In this document: one piece after another, positions 41,451 to 51,033 of the stretch
How the letters are laid out: every line of letters begins with the position of its first letter
How positions within the stretch are numbered: position 1 is the first letter of the stretch
The notes under the pieces: model-generated
The model's database searches: none
What the model saw: only the letters and a program-made list of their open reading frames with translations
Told to the model about the DNA's origin: nothing
Translations under genes and position numbers: made by a program
Assembly: GCA_965644295.1 (NCBI GenBank)
Contig: CBFFRP010000077.1
Coordinates: forward strand, 1 to 64,000
Length of the DNA: 64,000 nt
Reading direction: 5' to 3'
Source of the DNA: Paraphysomonas bandaiensis
Lineage: Eukaryota; Chrysophyceae

Positions 41451-43876
41451 CAGGGAGGATTCGAAATAAACGACAGTCCGATGAATGCTATGCTAAGTTA
41501 AGCTAGTTAGCTAGCTAGATGCTCTAGATTGATTCATATGAACACTAATATAAAATGCTATCTTGAAATACATGGGCGTTGCTTATTCTAATTTACTTGT
41601 AAAGTTATACATAAATTACCCAAAAAAATCATGATTTTTACAATATATATATATCGAATAGAGAAATGACACAATTTTGAAAATAGCATATCTATACGAA
41701 ATAATCGAATTAAAACGTCATCCACAGCGCAAACAAAACACAATGACATAACAGTGACTATTCTGCGGTAATATTTATATCTTTCGATACATATATCGCG
41801 TAAATAGATATATATAAGTACAACTAAGCCAATATCAGATATATGTATTCCCGATATAAAAAAATTTCAAGAAAATTGAATGAAAATGATAAAAATGATA
41901 TTGCACCTGTGTAAAGTGCTAAAAAAGCTATCTTGATCCGACTTCCCGTTGCTTATTTGAATTTTCTCCGATTTCTACATATCACCAAAAATTACGTCAA
42001 ATATATGCTATACTCACAGACAGGTATATAGATACAAGCATCACACAGACCTTTATACTGCCTCCTTACAATTCCTTCTTCTGGTACTGATCCCACTACC
42101 ACTACTGGACTCTATTTCATCTTCTGGTAGCCATTCCTCATAAATGAAGAACGATTAGATGGTCATAAGTCGATGTAACCGCCAAACCTGTTGAAATATC
42201 GAAAAAGTCGATTTAAGTTGAGTTTATGATACGCATTGCAATAATTAGTGTAGTAGATGTAAAGAGAACATGTTTGCAATGACATTTAATAAAATTTTAT
42301 CAATTACAGATCAAAAAATGTTGAATGAAACGGTTACATTATACATAATATATGTGCACTATAGTGCTATACAATACAAAGGTGTTATTGACTAATTAAA
42401 GTACTTACAATCGACAATCAACCGACTTCTGTCACGTTTTCCAGTAAAAATAGATGCAGAATATACTGCACCAGTGTCTGTCAACTCCTGATTGCATAGA
42501 AATAAATGAGGAATAACAATATGTATTATTACGTATATATACTACCTTCATATATTATCGCAACTGGTACTGCAGGATTGTTCAACACCGTCATTATCGA
42601 CCTCTGAACCTCATACATCCCTCTGCCGCTGTAAGTGAACTGTACAACAACCTAGCTGATATTAGGGTTCTTCACAAAAGCACCAATCTCACTCCTGCGG
42701 TACAACTTCATTAGCACTTGTACCGTCGTTGCTACAGAGCAAATATACCTTTATCACCGTTATCATCTTATATAGGTAAAACTTCAGTGTCATATCGAAA
42801 AATAGAGGTGAAAGGAGCGAAGTTCTTTGCTGTGGGAACAGTAGCCCTCTCTGATGCAGCTCAACGAATTGATAGACTGACAGCACTGAGCCTTTATACT
42901 TCACTACTTCGGGGTCTCTCCTCCCACTCATCGGCTATGGTGCCTATGAGTGTCAATGGCTTTATTGTTGAGGCGAAAGCGGACAACACAAGACTAAGAT
43001 ATTAACTCCAGGACCAACTCGTTAGCCTGCTGTCACTCATTGACAAGTTCTGTGGTCTCTGTTGTCACAGAGACCCAGAGCGAAGGCATGATATATAGGC
43101 ACTTCCTACCGCTTCCGTTAATCCTGCAGATAACTTGTTCTCCCTCGCCTTGAGAGCTTCTTCTGCATACCAACTTCCATCCACCCCTCCACAGTTCGTT
43201 TTCATGTGGTTGACACAATGGTTCTTGAAACAGGAGTGATATTACGTCTGTATTCAACGTATATTACAAGGCATAGTCAAAATCTATGCAACGCCGTTAC
43301 CTCGACATAACACCTCCGATGATATCAAACTCACACCAAAACGCTATTAGAGGGATACCCAATAAATGAATAGACAGATATCTGATGGCAGATCTCATTC
43401 GCAGTCATATCAGCTGCGTGTGTGTGCTGCTCTGTGCTGATGTGAACAGAGACCGTCGAAGCAGTCTGAATATGCTGACTGCACAGAGCCTTTCGGCCCC
43501 TCTCCAGATCGAATAAATTACTCTGATCGCTGTTCCTCAGTCCCCGAGGGTTCAGACAGGAGTCTTGTCTCTCCTTCCTCTTGCTGTGTGCTCATCTCTG
43601 TGTTTATCATCTGATGGATATGAGTGCTCTCTCTTCCCTCTTGTTAGGCCTAATAGGGTTATGAGATATGCATATGGTCACATGAACTTACTCTGATCTC
43701 GTGTGTTGTTATTGTGGGGGTGAGAGCATCGTATGAGGGGTGTGGATGATGTGTGTGTGATGCTTGTCTTAAGAGGGAGGCATCATGATCACTTCACTAT
43801 CAAAATCATAAAAAAAGTCAAAAAAGTATTTTTGAAAAAAAAACTGAAATCTGTCGTTTATTTCGAATCCTCCCTG
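41451..43876. mobile_element. TA-flanked TIR transposon inserted in an hAT remnant
   Basis: Inverted ends CAGGGAGGATTCGAAATAAA continuing into CGACAG (26 bp). TA lies on each side (41449-41450, 43877-43878). The related hAT copy at 53995 reads CACTACTAATTG with no insert, an empty-site comparison that fixes the boundaries and the TA target. TA duplication suggests Tc1/mariner or a similar group. Within 2,426 bp I find no transposase. The largest frames (42718-43005 plus, 43257-43033 minus) are unrecognised. A left-end fragment of the same family is at 60169-60303. Confidence 0.82.
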
Positions 43877-44040
43877 TACTAATTGTGTAGAAAGGCTTTT
43901 TAGCAGAGCAAAAATCAACATATAAGTGATCTGCGCAAATCTATGGCACCTCATCGATTGGAGGCCCTTATATGTTTTTTGCGATTTAATAGATATTTGT
44001 AGAAAGCAAGTACGCAAGTACAGTTGAAGGTGCTATTCGT
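43877..44040 (+). pseudogene. hAT transposase remnant, C-terminal dimerisation part
   Basis: Translation over two frames gives VERLFSRAKIN, then SDLRKSMAPHRLEALICFLR, the hAT C-terminal dimerisation signature (ER.FS.A and LE.L.FL). One frameshift near 43940. Joins 41261-41450 once the TIR insertion is removed. Confidence 0.65.
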
Positions 44041-44094
44041 GCTTGTAATGAGTTAAGAATTTCAAAAAAGTTACATAATACACATGATGGTTGA

Positions 44095-44395
44095 AAAGTT
44101 CATAAGCTTCAAAATATATATAGTTATAATATTTAACCGCGGGCAATAAGGAGGCTATATCGTCCAGCACTTAAAATTTTGAAACGAGGGCGAGAAGCCC
44201 GAGTTTTAAAATTTGGACAAGGGGCGATACTTCTTTCAGGTTAAATTGTATCCCTAGGTTAAATGTAGCTTATCCTCATGATGTTGAAAAAATAATATTA
44301 GATTGTATAGCTATTAGTAGCTTGCTTGCTGTAATAAGAATAGGTGTTTCTCCTGACTAGCATGAAGAAACAAAAATGAGAATACATATTGTTTC
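44095..44395. repeat. Dispersed repeat with GAGGGCG hairpin, copy 1
   Basis: Inverted match to 61595-61830. A central hairpin (ACGAGGGCG..CCCGAGT within TTTTGAAA/TTTAAAAT) and TTAACCTAGG-type flanks are shared. Likely a non-autonomous element. Target duplication not identified. Confidence 0.6.
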
Positions 44396-44438
44396 AAATG
44401 AATGGTATACTTTGGGAATATATTGCAATTGCACTATA

Positions 44439-44472
44439 AAAGAATGTCTGATTATTACATGAGAACGGTCGT
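44439..44472 (-). mobile_element. 34-bp LINE 3' stub
   Basis: Contains TCTGATTATTACATGAGAAC of the LINE 3' end and nothing else. Flanked by a 12-bp duplication AATTGCACTATA (44427-44438, 44473-44484). An extreme 5' truncation. Confidence 0.75.
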
Positions 44473-44484
44473 AATTGCACTATA

Positions 44485-45262
44485 GACCTACTCAAGCAAT
44501 AACCCCTCAGATTTCTATATTATATAATAGCGACAACAAATGTACTCTTACCACAGAAGGATACTGAGGGTATGTCAACTGTGAGGTGTTGAAATTCGTA
44601 CATAATTGTGATGATGAATGTGAACAGTTGTAGTCGCACGAAAGGCCTCTTATTGCCTTAACCATCATCACATTTATATACAATGCGCTTAACCTCTACC
44701 AGTGCACCTGATTAAATGATGTGAGTATGATATGAGGCACACAATATCCTGATAAGCACAATGTAACCCAAACCCTGAAAGAACCGGATACCACTGCCCT
44801 TAACCACCTATACAGCATCAGATATGGTGTTTAAACTCTCCTGAAATATTCTTGAAGTTGTTTCGAAGTCCTGGTTATGAAGATAGATCGCTTGCACTGA
44901 CATCATTATGATCTTCTACAGCAGTCGAAAGATGGAATATAGCTTGGAGTGTTTGATGATCTGCCCTTGATAGTTTGCTCATGATTGTGGTTTCTCTATA
45001 ATTGTGTACTATAATGAATTCACATACATACATATGACTTCCAACACCATAATTAAGGTAGAAGTGAGTTCTGTTTTACCGAATATTGAAGTTGAATGTC
45101 TATATTTGACCGGTGTTGATATGAGCGCTCTGTTGAGCCCAAAGCTTTTTTTGAGACAAAATGGGGATAAACATATTTACATACTGTAGAAATTACGTGG
45201 GCAACATGGTGATATTTTATATTTTTGTTCTCTATAGCGAGTTCCCACATCTCGTAATCTAA
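44485..45262. other. Intergenic, no gene recognised
   Basis: AT-rich. A short frame at 45004-45189 has no domain features. Confidence 0.35.
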
Positions 45263-45372
45263 TTAGACAATAATTGGCAATTTAATTTCAATTATAATTG
45301 CGCGAGCTATAACCAGTACTGCAATTTAATTGCTCAAAAACTTTTACAATTAATTGTTGCGCAGCCGATTAT
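45263..45372. mobile_element. AATT-rich MITE, copy 1
   Basis: From TTAGACAATAATTGGCAAT to TTGCGCAGCC. Shares both ends and the CAATTAAT-rich middle with 53286-53420 (inverted) and 54167-54305. Confidence 0.6.
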
Positions 45373-45616
45373 GGTGCTGCATTCTGGCTGGTTCGGAAGG
45401 TTCTAATACAATCGGCCCGAATCAAGGCACCTCATCCGGTCATACCTATTACTGGTGCTTCAATGTATTTTTTTAAACTATGCTATTAGGAGCAGTTACA
45501 ACTTCTTGTCACGAAAATATCAATACCACTATGCGATGAAGTAATATTCGTAAATGGTTATTACAGATAAAGAAATCTCGAATGAATTAGTGCGTCAGGA
45601 ATATGAAACAATAAGC
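45373..45616. other. Downstream of the GPx gene, no feature
   Basis: AT-rich sequence past the SECIS element. Nothing recognised. Confidence 0.35.
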
Positions 45617-45674
45617 TTGTAAAATATCAGGTCCCATCTGAAACTTCCAAATGATTCCGTCATCCATTTACAGG
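45616..45674 (-). promoter_or_regulatory. SECIS element in the GPx 3' UTR
   Basis: On the minus strand, about 70 nt after the stop, the sequence folds as a eukaryotic SECIS. A lower helix (UGUAAA with UUUACA) comes first. A short internal loop and the non-Watson-Crick core AUGA (45663-45660) opposite UGA (45629-45627) follow. The upper helix is GG..UCAUUUGG with UCAGAUGG..CC. The apical loop starts with AA (45646-45645). The distance from core to AA is 13 nt, near the usual 11-13. It recruits SBP2 and eEFSec to decode the in-frame UGA. Confidence 0.8.
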
Positions 45675-45743
45675 TACAGCTTATTGCTTACATTCGAAAC
45701 CCAATAATCCATGAGAATCTACTCATCACAAGGCGGAATCAGT

Positions 45744-46406
45744 CTAACAAGATCCGTTCTTGAGAAGACTGTCGATATCCTTGGCGATATTAGCAGTAGG
45801 GTAAAATCGGCTGTAACGCTTTACGATATTACCATTTGCGTCAATCAAAAACTTCTCGAAGTTCCAGGCAACATCGGAGCGTGTGACTGGAGACCAGAGA
45901 GTGATGGTAGTCGAGTCAAAGCCTCCACGGGGAAGAATCAACACATCAACATCATCGGCACCATTGCCTTTGCTATCACCAGAGGGGTCGTTGGGGATAG
46001 GAATCTGTGAGCGCATCCACTTGAAGAGGGGATGGGCAGCAGCTCCGTTGACATGAACTTTTCCAAACACTTCGAACTTAGGTTCGAACCCATTACCAGG
46101 ACGGACATATTTCAAGGTGTTTAGGAACTCACTCTCGTCCTCGTTAGTCTGGTGGCCAAACTGGTTGCAAGGGAATCCAACCACAGCCACAGCGTCGCCG
46201 AACTGATCCGCAATGTCATTCTGTATACAAAGTGAAACAATCCCAATAAAAATTAATATGATTACCATTGCAGTCATGTCGGCGACAGTTGTGCCTCATA
46301 AAGATGCAACATTCTCGATGAGAACAGGCTTACCACGGAACTTGCTCAGAGACACATCTTCGCCGTTCAGGGACTTGGCGGTAAATTCGTAAAGGGTACC
46401 AGACAT
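45744..46406 (-). CDS. GPX: Selenocysteine glutathione peroxidase, 2 exons
   Basis: Exons 46406-46266 and 46220-45744 with a 45-nt GT..AG intron give 205 residues, like animal GPx1. The active site is NVASLUGTT with U encoded by TGA at 46298-46296 (residue 37). The rest of the tetrad is present: Gln in GFPCNQFGHQ, Trp in LWSPVTRSD, Asn in WNFEKFL. The protein stops at TAG, so UGA is not the terminator, and a SECIS follows in the 3' UTR. It reduces H2O2 and lipid peroxides with glutathione in the cytosol (no targeting sequence after MSGTLYEF). Without splicing, the intron would mimic a hydrophobic N-terminus. Long GPx1-like loops (YVRPGNGFEP) are kept, unlike the short GPx4/plant type. Confidence 0.93.
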
Positions 46407-46976
46407 AGAGGAAAATGAGCGTTTGGCAAGACTAGTACGAGCGATAGATCTTATGGATTGCATGAACAAAGGAATAATATTGTTTTATTCCCTAAACTCA
46501 ATTGCAGCACAACGCGACAAGAATATATATGGGCACTCACAGCCACTCACTTGTATCACACTGAGGAATAGAAAGATTCCAGAAGGGTGGTGTGGGGGGA
46601 GGAATTCCAGCCGAATCCGAATGCGAATGTGCAAAAGTCGGCATATTATATAGGGTATACTGCAAGTGTACTCGAACAAATACAGACTTGACTTGCAACC
46701 CACTACACTGCCCACGACTACGGAGTACGTATATATACGTATATATAGAGAGAGTATACTGCAATGTATTCTAAGCAGTATTACAGTTGTGCTAAGGGGT
46801 CCAAACATGGACGATACTTAAGGTAACTGATATGCAAGAGTATATGACGTTAGAAGTACTAAGAAATGTCATTTATGGAAATTATATTTTGGGTAAACTG
46901 TGCAGTATATAAATCACGTGTATCAGTACCATACAGCAGAAGTTGTCTCGGTGTAAGATCGGTACTTCTTATATGC
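46407..46976. promoter_or_regulatory. GPx upstream region with a shared short repeat
   Basis: 570 bp between the GPx start and the large inverted repeat. Contains 46690-46760, similar inverted to 19120-19190 (GACTACGGAGTACG and TTGCAACCC blocks plus TATA-rich run). No gene. Confidence 0.4.
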
Positions 46977-47478
46977 CACTCCATTAACAGGCTACCACAG
47001 GTGTCATATACGAGTCAATGGTAGAATAATGCCACCAATGCATTATCATGAGTAGTGTAATGACACCAGAACAGAGAAAAGGAAAGTGAAAGAGCCCTAG
47101 ACTTCCAGAGAAGCAGCAATCTGTCCAGGAACAACATAACCCATATCTTTCATATTCATGACCAATTTACATAAAGAGCTAGTTGAAACCACTAAATAAG
47201 AGAATAATGGTGAAGGGACAAAATATTCCATTGCCAATTGTTAAGTTATTGATGCATCATTGCCTTGATTTAGGAAGCCCGCCTGACTTCGCTCATGAAA
47301 ATCTTACTATAGATGACAATATCACCCTCAAACATATTAAAAGTTGTGGACAGAATATAAAGCATGAGTTATGAAGAGAGAATGCATCGTAGTACGAATC
47401 ACCCAAGAAAACGCCCCAGACACACGCTTGAACAGAATGAAGACGCTAAAGATTGCCTTGATGAAATGTTGGAGATGA

Positions 47479-47861
47479 ATCGTAGCGTCATATTGCGGCT
47501 GCTTACTCTTCGATTCAATTAGGAGTACTTTGGGCAGCATTGTCCAAATTCTACTTAATTGGCAACAGTGTATAGGACCATCAAATTGGATAACACTCGA
47601 AACAAAGTGGCTTGGAAAAATATCAGGAATCCAGAGGAGCAGATTCAATTCTTGGAAGACATTTCACACATATCTGCTGGACGCATTGTGGATATTGATG
47701 GAATGGTCCAAAGCTCAGATGATTTTTCAGCAAGATATGGTTGGGCACCAAGAGGTGAAGATTGTGAGCGCGCACAAGTTCAGATAGGTTGCCGTTCTTT
47801 TGCTGTTCACGCTGCATACAGCGAAGGAACTGTCTCCGATATCGAAGTTATTTTTTCTTGA
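47479..47861 (+). pseudogene. DDE transposase fragment (IS630/Tc1-like) between the arms
   Basis: After broken frames, VYRTIKLDNTRN leads to IVDIDGMVQSSDDFSARYGW, then APRGEDCERAQVQIG and FAVHAAYSEGTV. The pattern (D.., then RxYGWAPRG, then S..A....G) is that of the DDE_3 transposases. Only the region around the first catalytic Asp is present, and no second Asp/Glu follows. The helix-turn-helix part may lie in the left arm. Assignment is by motif only. Confidence 0.5.
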
Positions 47862-47923
47862 AGTCGATTGCGTCGTTACTTAACGATCATGCATATGGTT
47901 TATTTGATATATTGAATGTCTTA

Positions 47924-48155
47924 TTATTTAGCAATAGGCGTTGAAAGCCTGCACTAATTAGTGGCTAGAAGAATACTAGACATACTATTTAGACCTCTAC
48001 CCGTAACTAATCAATACAAACTCTTTTATCCTACCATTTAACGCTGCAGAAGCTGCTTGTGCGTCGCCGCAAGCACCAAGGTGCAACCACTTCCGTTCTT
48101 TGTGTGTGTTATAAGGCCCGCCATAATCGTCTGTCCTGGGACTCACCGGCGCGTG
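47924..48155 (-). mobile_element. LINE 3'-end fragment (second family)
   Basis: Inverted match to 59224-59462, including GCTTGTGCGTCGCCGCAAGC, CACCAAGGTGC and the terminal GCTAAATAATAAGACATTCA. Related to, but distinct from, the family of 36178. Confidence 0.65.
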
Positions 48156-48496
48156 TGATCTGGAAGTCTCCCCTTGAGATGAGACTCCACTGGGTTAGGA
48201 AATTGTTTTCATTATGTATGTAGTATGCATTAACAATTAACACTAATTATGTGAAGTGATTTGAATTAAGAAATTAATGTCATAACTAGAAGTATATATG
48301 ACACCAATTCGGTGGCGTTCTCTTCTACGAAATAAAAAATCTGCTATTTACAAATACAGCTGAATAGTCAATCACGCGTAGACTGTTAATGTCAATCGCG
48401 AGATTTTCGATAAATCGGAATTGTGTCATAATCCGTAAAATATTTCAAGAAAATGTATGCTATTGTGAATGGTTTTCGATTAGAGATGCTGTACGA
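48156..48496. other. Rest of the inverted-repeat spacer
   Basis: AT-rich, nothing recognised. Confidence 0.35.
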
Positions 48497-49203
48497 TCAT
48501 CTCCAACATTTCATCAAGGTAATCTTTAGCGTCTTCATTCTGTTCAAGCGTGTGTCTGGGGCGTTTTCTTGGGTGATTCGTACTACGATGCATTCTCTCT
48601 TCATAACTCATGCTTTATATTCTGTCCACAACTTTTAATATGTTTGAGGGTGATATTGTCATCTATAGTAAGATTTTCATGAGCGAAGTCAGGCGGGCTT
48701 CCTAAATCAAGGCAGTGATGCATCAATAACTTAACAATTGGCAATGGAATATTTTGTCCCTTCACCATTATTCTTTTGTTTAGTGGTTTCAACTAGCTCT
48801 TTATGTAAATTGGTCATGAATATGAAAGATATGGGTTATGTTGTTCCTGGACAGATTGCTGCTTCTCTGGAAGTCTAGGGCTCTTTCACTTTCCTTTTCT
48901 CTGTTCTGGTGTCATTACACTACTCATGATAATGCATTGGTGGCATTATTCTACCATTGACTCGTATATGACACCTGTGGTAGCCTGTTAATGGAGTGAC
49001 GTTGGGTCTTACTGAGTGCTGTGAGAAGGACGAAAGCAAAATAAGTACAACTTTCGAAAAAAAAAAGTGAAGTGAAAAAAACATCAGCCTCCTTCGTTGA
49101 AAAAGACCACACTGTAAATTCATATACACAGCAGTTTGGCATACTATATATCAACATCTCCTCATATTATTACCGGATCAAGATAAAGGCGTCAATATTC
49201 AGG

Positions 49204-51033
49204 ATGAAGAGAGCACGAAGTACGGATGATGATGATGACGAATTGAAAAAGTTTATGGAGTTAGCTGAGCAAGATGATACGGAATATCATGAATATGTGC
49301 CAGTGAAGCATAGAAGCTCTTGTAAGACCGAAAAATGTTCGAATACATCAGGTGTTGCTGCTGATATCAGCTCTAATAGTGATCATGTATATAACCAAAC
49401 CAAAACTTTACTGGATGAAGCAGACGCACTCAGAAAATCTCAAGCTTCGATGGATAAAAAGCTGCTCAAACAACAAAAACAACAATCATCTGAGGAGCTA
49501 CTACTTAGAGAAGCGAATCAGGTTCAAACGAATGCTTTACAATCTAACGAGGAAATTGCACAGGGTGTTCGATATTCAGAGAGTATGAGGTCGAGTTGGT
49601 CAGCTCCTACATATATTCTAGCTCAGGGGGAAGGCCATCATGAAGCTGCAAGAAAGAAATGGCATATACTTGTTGAAGGAGAAAAATGTCCTCCTCCTAT
49701 TAAATCTTTTCGTGAAATGAAATTTCCTGTGTGTATTTTGGAAGCAATGAAAGAAAAAGGAATATCTAAACCAACTCCAATACAAGTTCAGGGTATGCCG
49801 GCGATATTGAGTGGTAGGGATATCGTTGGTATAGCTTTCACTGGATCGGGAAAAACGCTAACGTTTTCTCTTCCTATGATTATGTTAGCCCAAGAAGATG
49901 AGGTGAAGCTGCCACTTCAAGCGGGAGAGGGGCCTATTGGCTTAGTCTTGTGTCCCTCTAGAGAACTTGCGAGGCAGACGTTTGAAGTGGTGGACTATTA
50001 CTGTAAATGCTTTAGTAAAAGTAGGGGACTATATACTCCCCTTCGGTCTTTGCTTTGTATTGGTGGTGAAGATAAGCGATGTCAAGTGGATTTTGTTCAA
50101 CGCCATGGTGTTCATTGTATCATTGCTACTCCGGGTCGTATAAATGATTTACTAAATCAGGGACGTATAAACATGCATCTATGCCGATATTTAGTTTTAG
50201 ATGAGGCAGATCGTATGTTAGATTTTGGATTTGACGAAGAAGTACATAGTATTATAAATCACTTCAAACGGCAAAGACAGACCATTTTATTTAGTGCCAC
50301 TATGCCGCAAAAATTTCAAGATTTTGCGAAGCATACACTGGTTCAACCGTTAGTCGTAAATGTTGGGCGGGCCGGTGCAGCGAATTTGGATGTAATTCAA
50401 GAAGTGGAATATGTTAAGTCTGAGGCTAAGATCGTATACCTTCTGGAGTGTCTGCAGAAAACTCCACCTCCAGTAATAATATTTTGTGAAAGGAAGCAAG
50501 ATGTTGATGATATACACGAATATTTACTTGTCAAGGGTGTGGCAGCAGCGAGTATTCACGGTGGGAAGGACCAAGATGAACGTAATGAATCCATACGAAT
50601 GTTTAAAGACGGAACCAAAGATGTTCTAGTTGCAACTGATATTGCAGCTAAGGGACTTGATTTTCCTGACATTCAGCATGTTATTAATTTTGATATGCCC
50701 GCTGAAATCGAGAATCACGTTCATCGCATTGGTAGGACTGGTCGATGCGGTCGTACAGGTGTTGCCACCACTTTCATAAACAAAGACGTGGATGAAAGTA
50801 CATTGTTGGATTTAAAACATTTGTTAATGGAGGCTAAACAACGAGTACCTCCTGTACTACAAGCGCTTGATGACCCAGATGACGATTTAATAGATGTTGG
50901 AGGAACTAAAGGGTGTGCATTCTGTGGTGGGTTGGGGCATAGAATTACTGACTGTCCGAAACTTGACAAAGATGCCCGCAGACTGGGACAAGGAAGAAAA
51001 GATGTCATTGGTACAACCGGAGGTGATTGGTAG
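49204..51033 (+). CDS. DDX41: DEAD-box RNA helicase DDX41 (Abstrakt), intronless
   Basis: 609 residues from ATG 49204 (human 622). I chose this start because MKRARSTDDDDDE matches the KRAR/acidic N-terminus of the family. The frame stays open 44 codons upstream without similarity. The DDX41-specific YSESMRSSWSAP and PPPIKSFREMKFP precede the Q motif PTPIQVQGMPAIL. The helicase motifs are TGSGKT (residue 212 on), PSRELARQ, TPGR, DEAD (333 on), SAT and HRIGRTGRCGR. The family's unique C-terminal CCHC knuckle CAFCGGLGHRITDC starts near residue 571. DDX41 acts in pre-mRNA splicing (C complex) and R-loop control in the nucleus; in animals it also senses DNA. It is the only long host gene here with no intron, but all motifs are intact. 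It begins some 200 bp after the inverted repeat. Confidence 0.93.
   Translation: MKRARSTDDDDDELKKFMELAEQDDTEYHEYVPVKHRSSCKTEKCSNTSGVAADISSNSDHVYNQTKTLLDEADALRKSQASMDKKLLKQQKQQSSEELLLREANQVQTNALQSNEEIAQGVRYSESMRSSWSAPTYILAQGEGHHEAARKKWHILVEGEKCPPPIKSFREMKFPVCILEAMKEKGISKPTPIQVQGMPAILSGRDIVGIAFTGSGKTLTFSLPMIMLAQEDEVKLPLQAGEGPIGLVLCPSRELARQTFEVVDYYCKCFSKSRGLYTPLRSLLCIGGEDKRCQVDFVQRHGVHCIIATPGRINDLLNQGRINMHLCRYLVLDEADRMLDFGFDEEVHSIINHFKRQRQTILFSATMPQKFQDFAKHTLVQPLVVNVGRAGAANLDVIQEVEYVKSEAKIVYLLECLQKTPPPVIIFCERKQDVDDIHEYLLVKGVAAASIHGGKDQDERNESIRMFKDGTKDVLVATDIAAKGLDFPDIQHVINFDMPAEIENHVHRIGRTGRCGRTGVATTFINKDVDESTLLDLKHLLMEAKQRVPPVLQALDDPDDDLIDVGGTKGCAFCGGLGHRITDCPKLDKDARRLGQGRKDVIGTTGGDW

Larger units (their letters stand above)
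46977..48998. repeat. Large inverted repeat, two 502-bp arms
   Basis: Arms 46977-47478 and 48497-48998 are near-identical reverse complements, with a 1,018-bp spacer. Both encode the same 63-residue frame (47183-47374 plus, 48792-48601 minus). The two base differences I found there are synonymous (AAT/AAC, AAG/AAA). There is no clear target duplication at the outer ends. The spacer holds a transposase fragment and a LINE end. The right arm ends about 200 bp before the DDX41 start. Confidence 0.85.

Noticed and set aside
46221-46277. Hydrophobic N-terminal signal or membrane segment of GPx (MVIILIFIGIVSLCIQ)
   Set aside because: It is the translated 45-nt intron. Splicing joins TVADMTAM to NDIADQFG and restores the GPx alignment.
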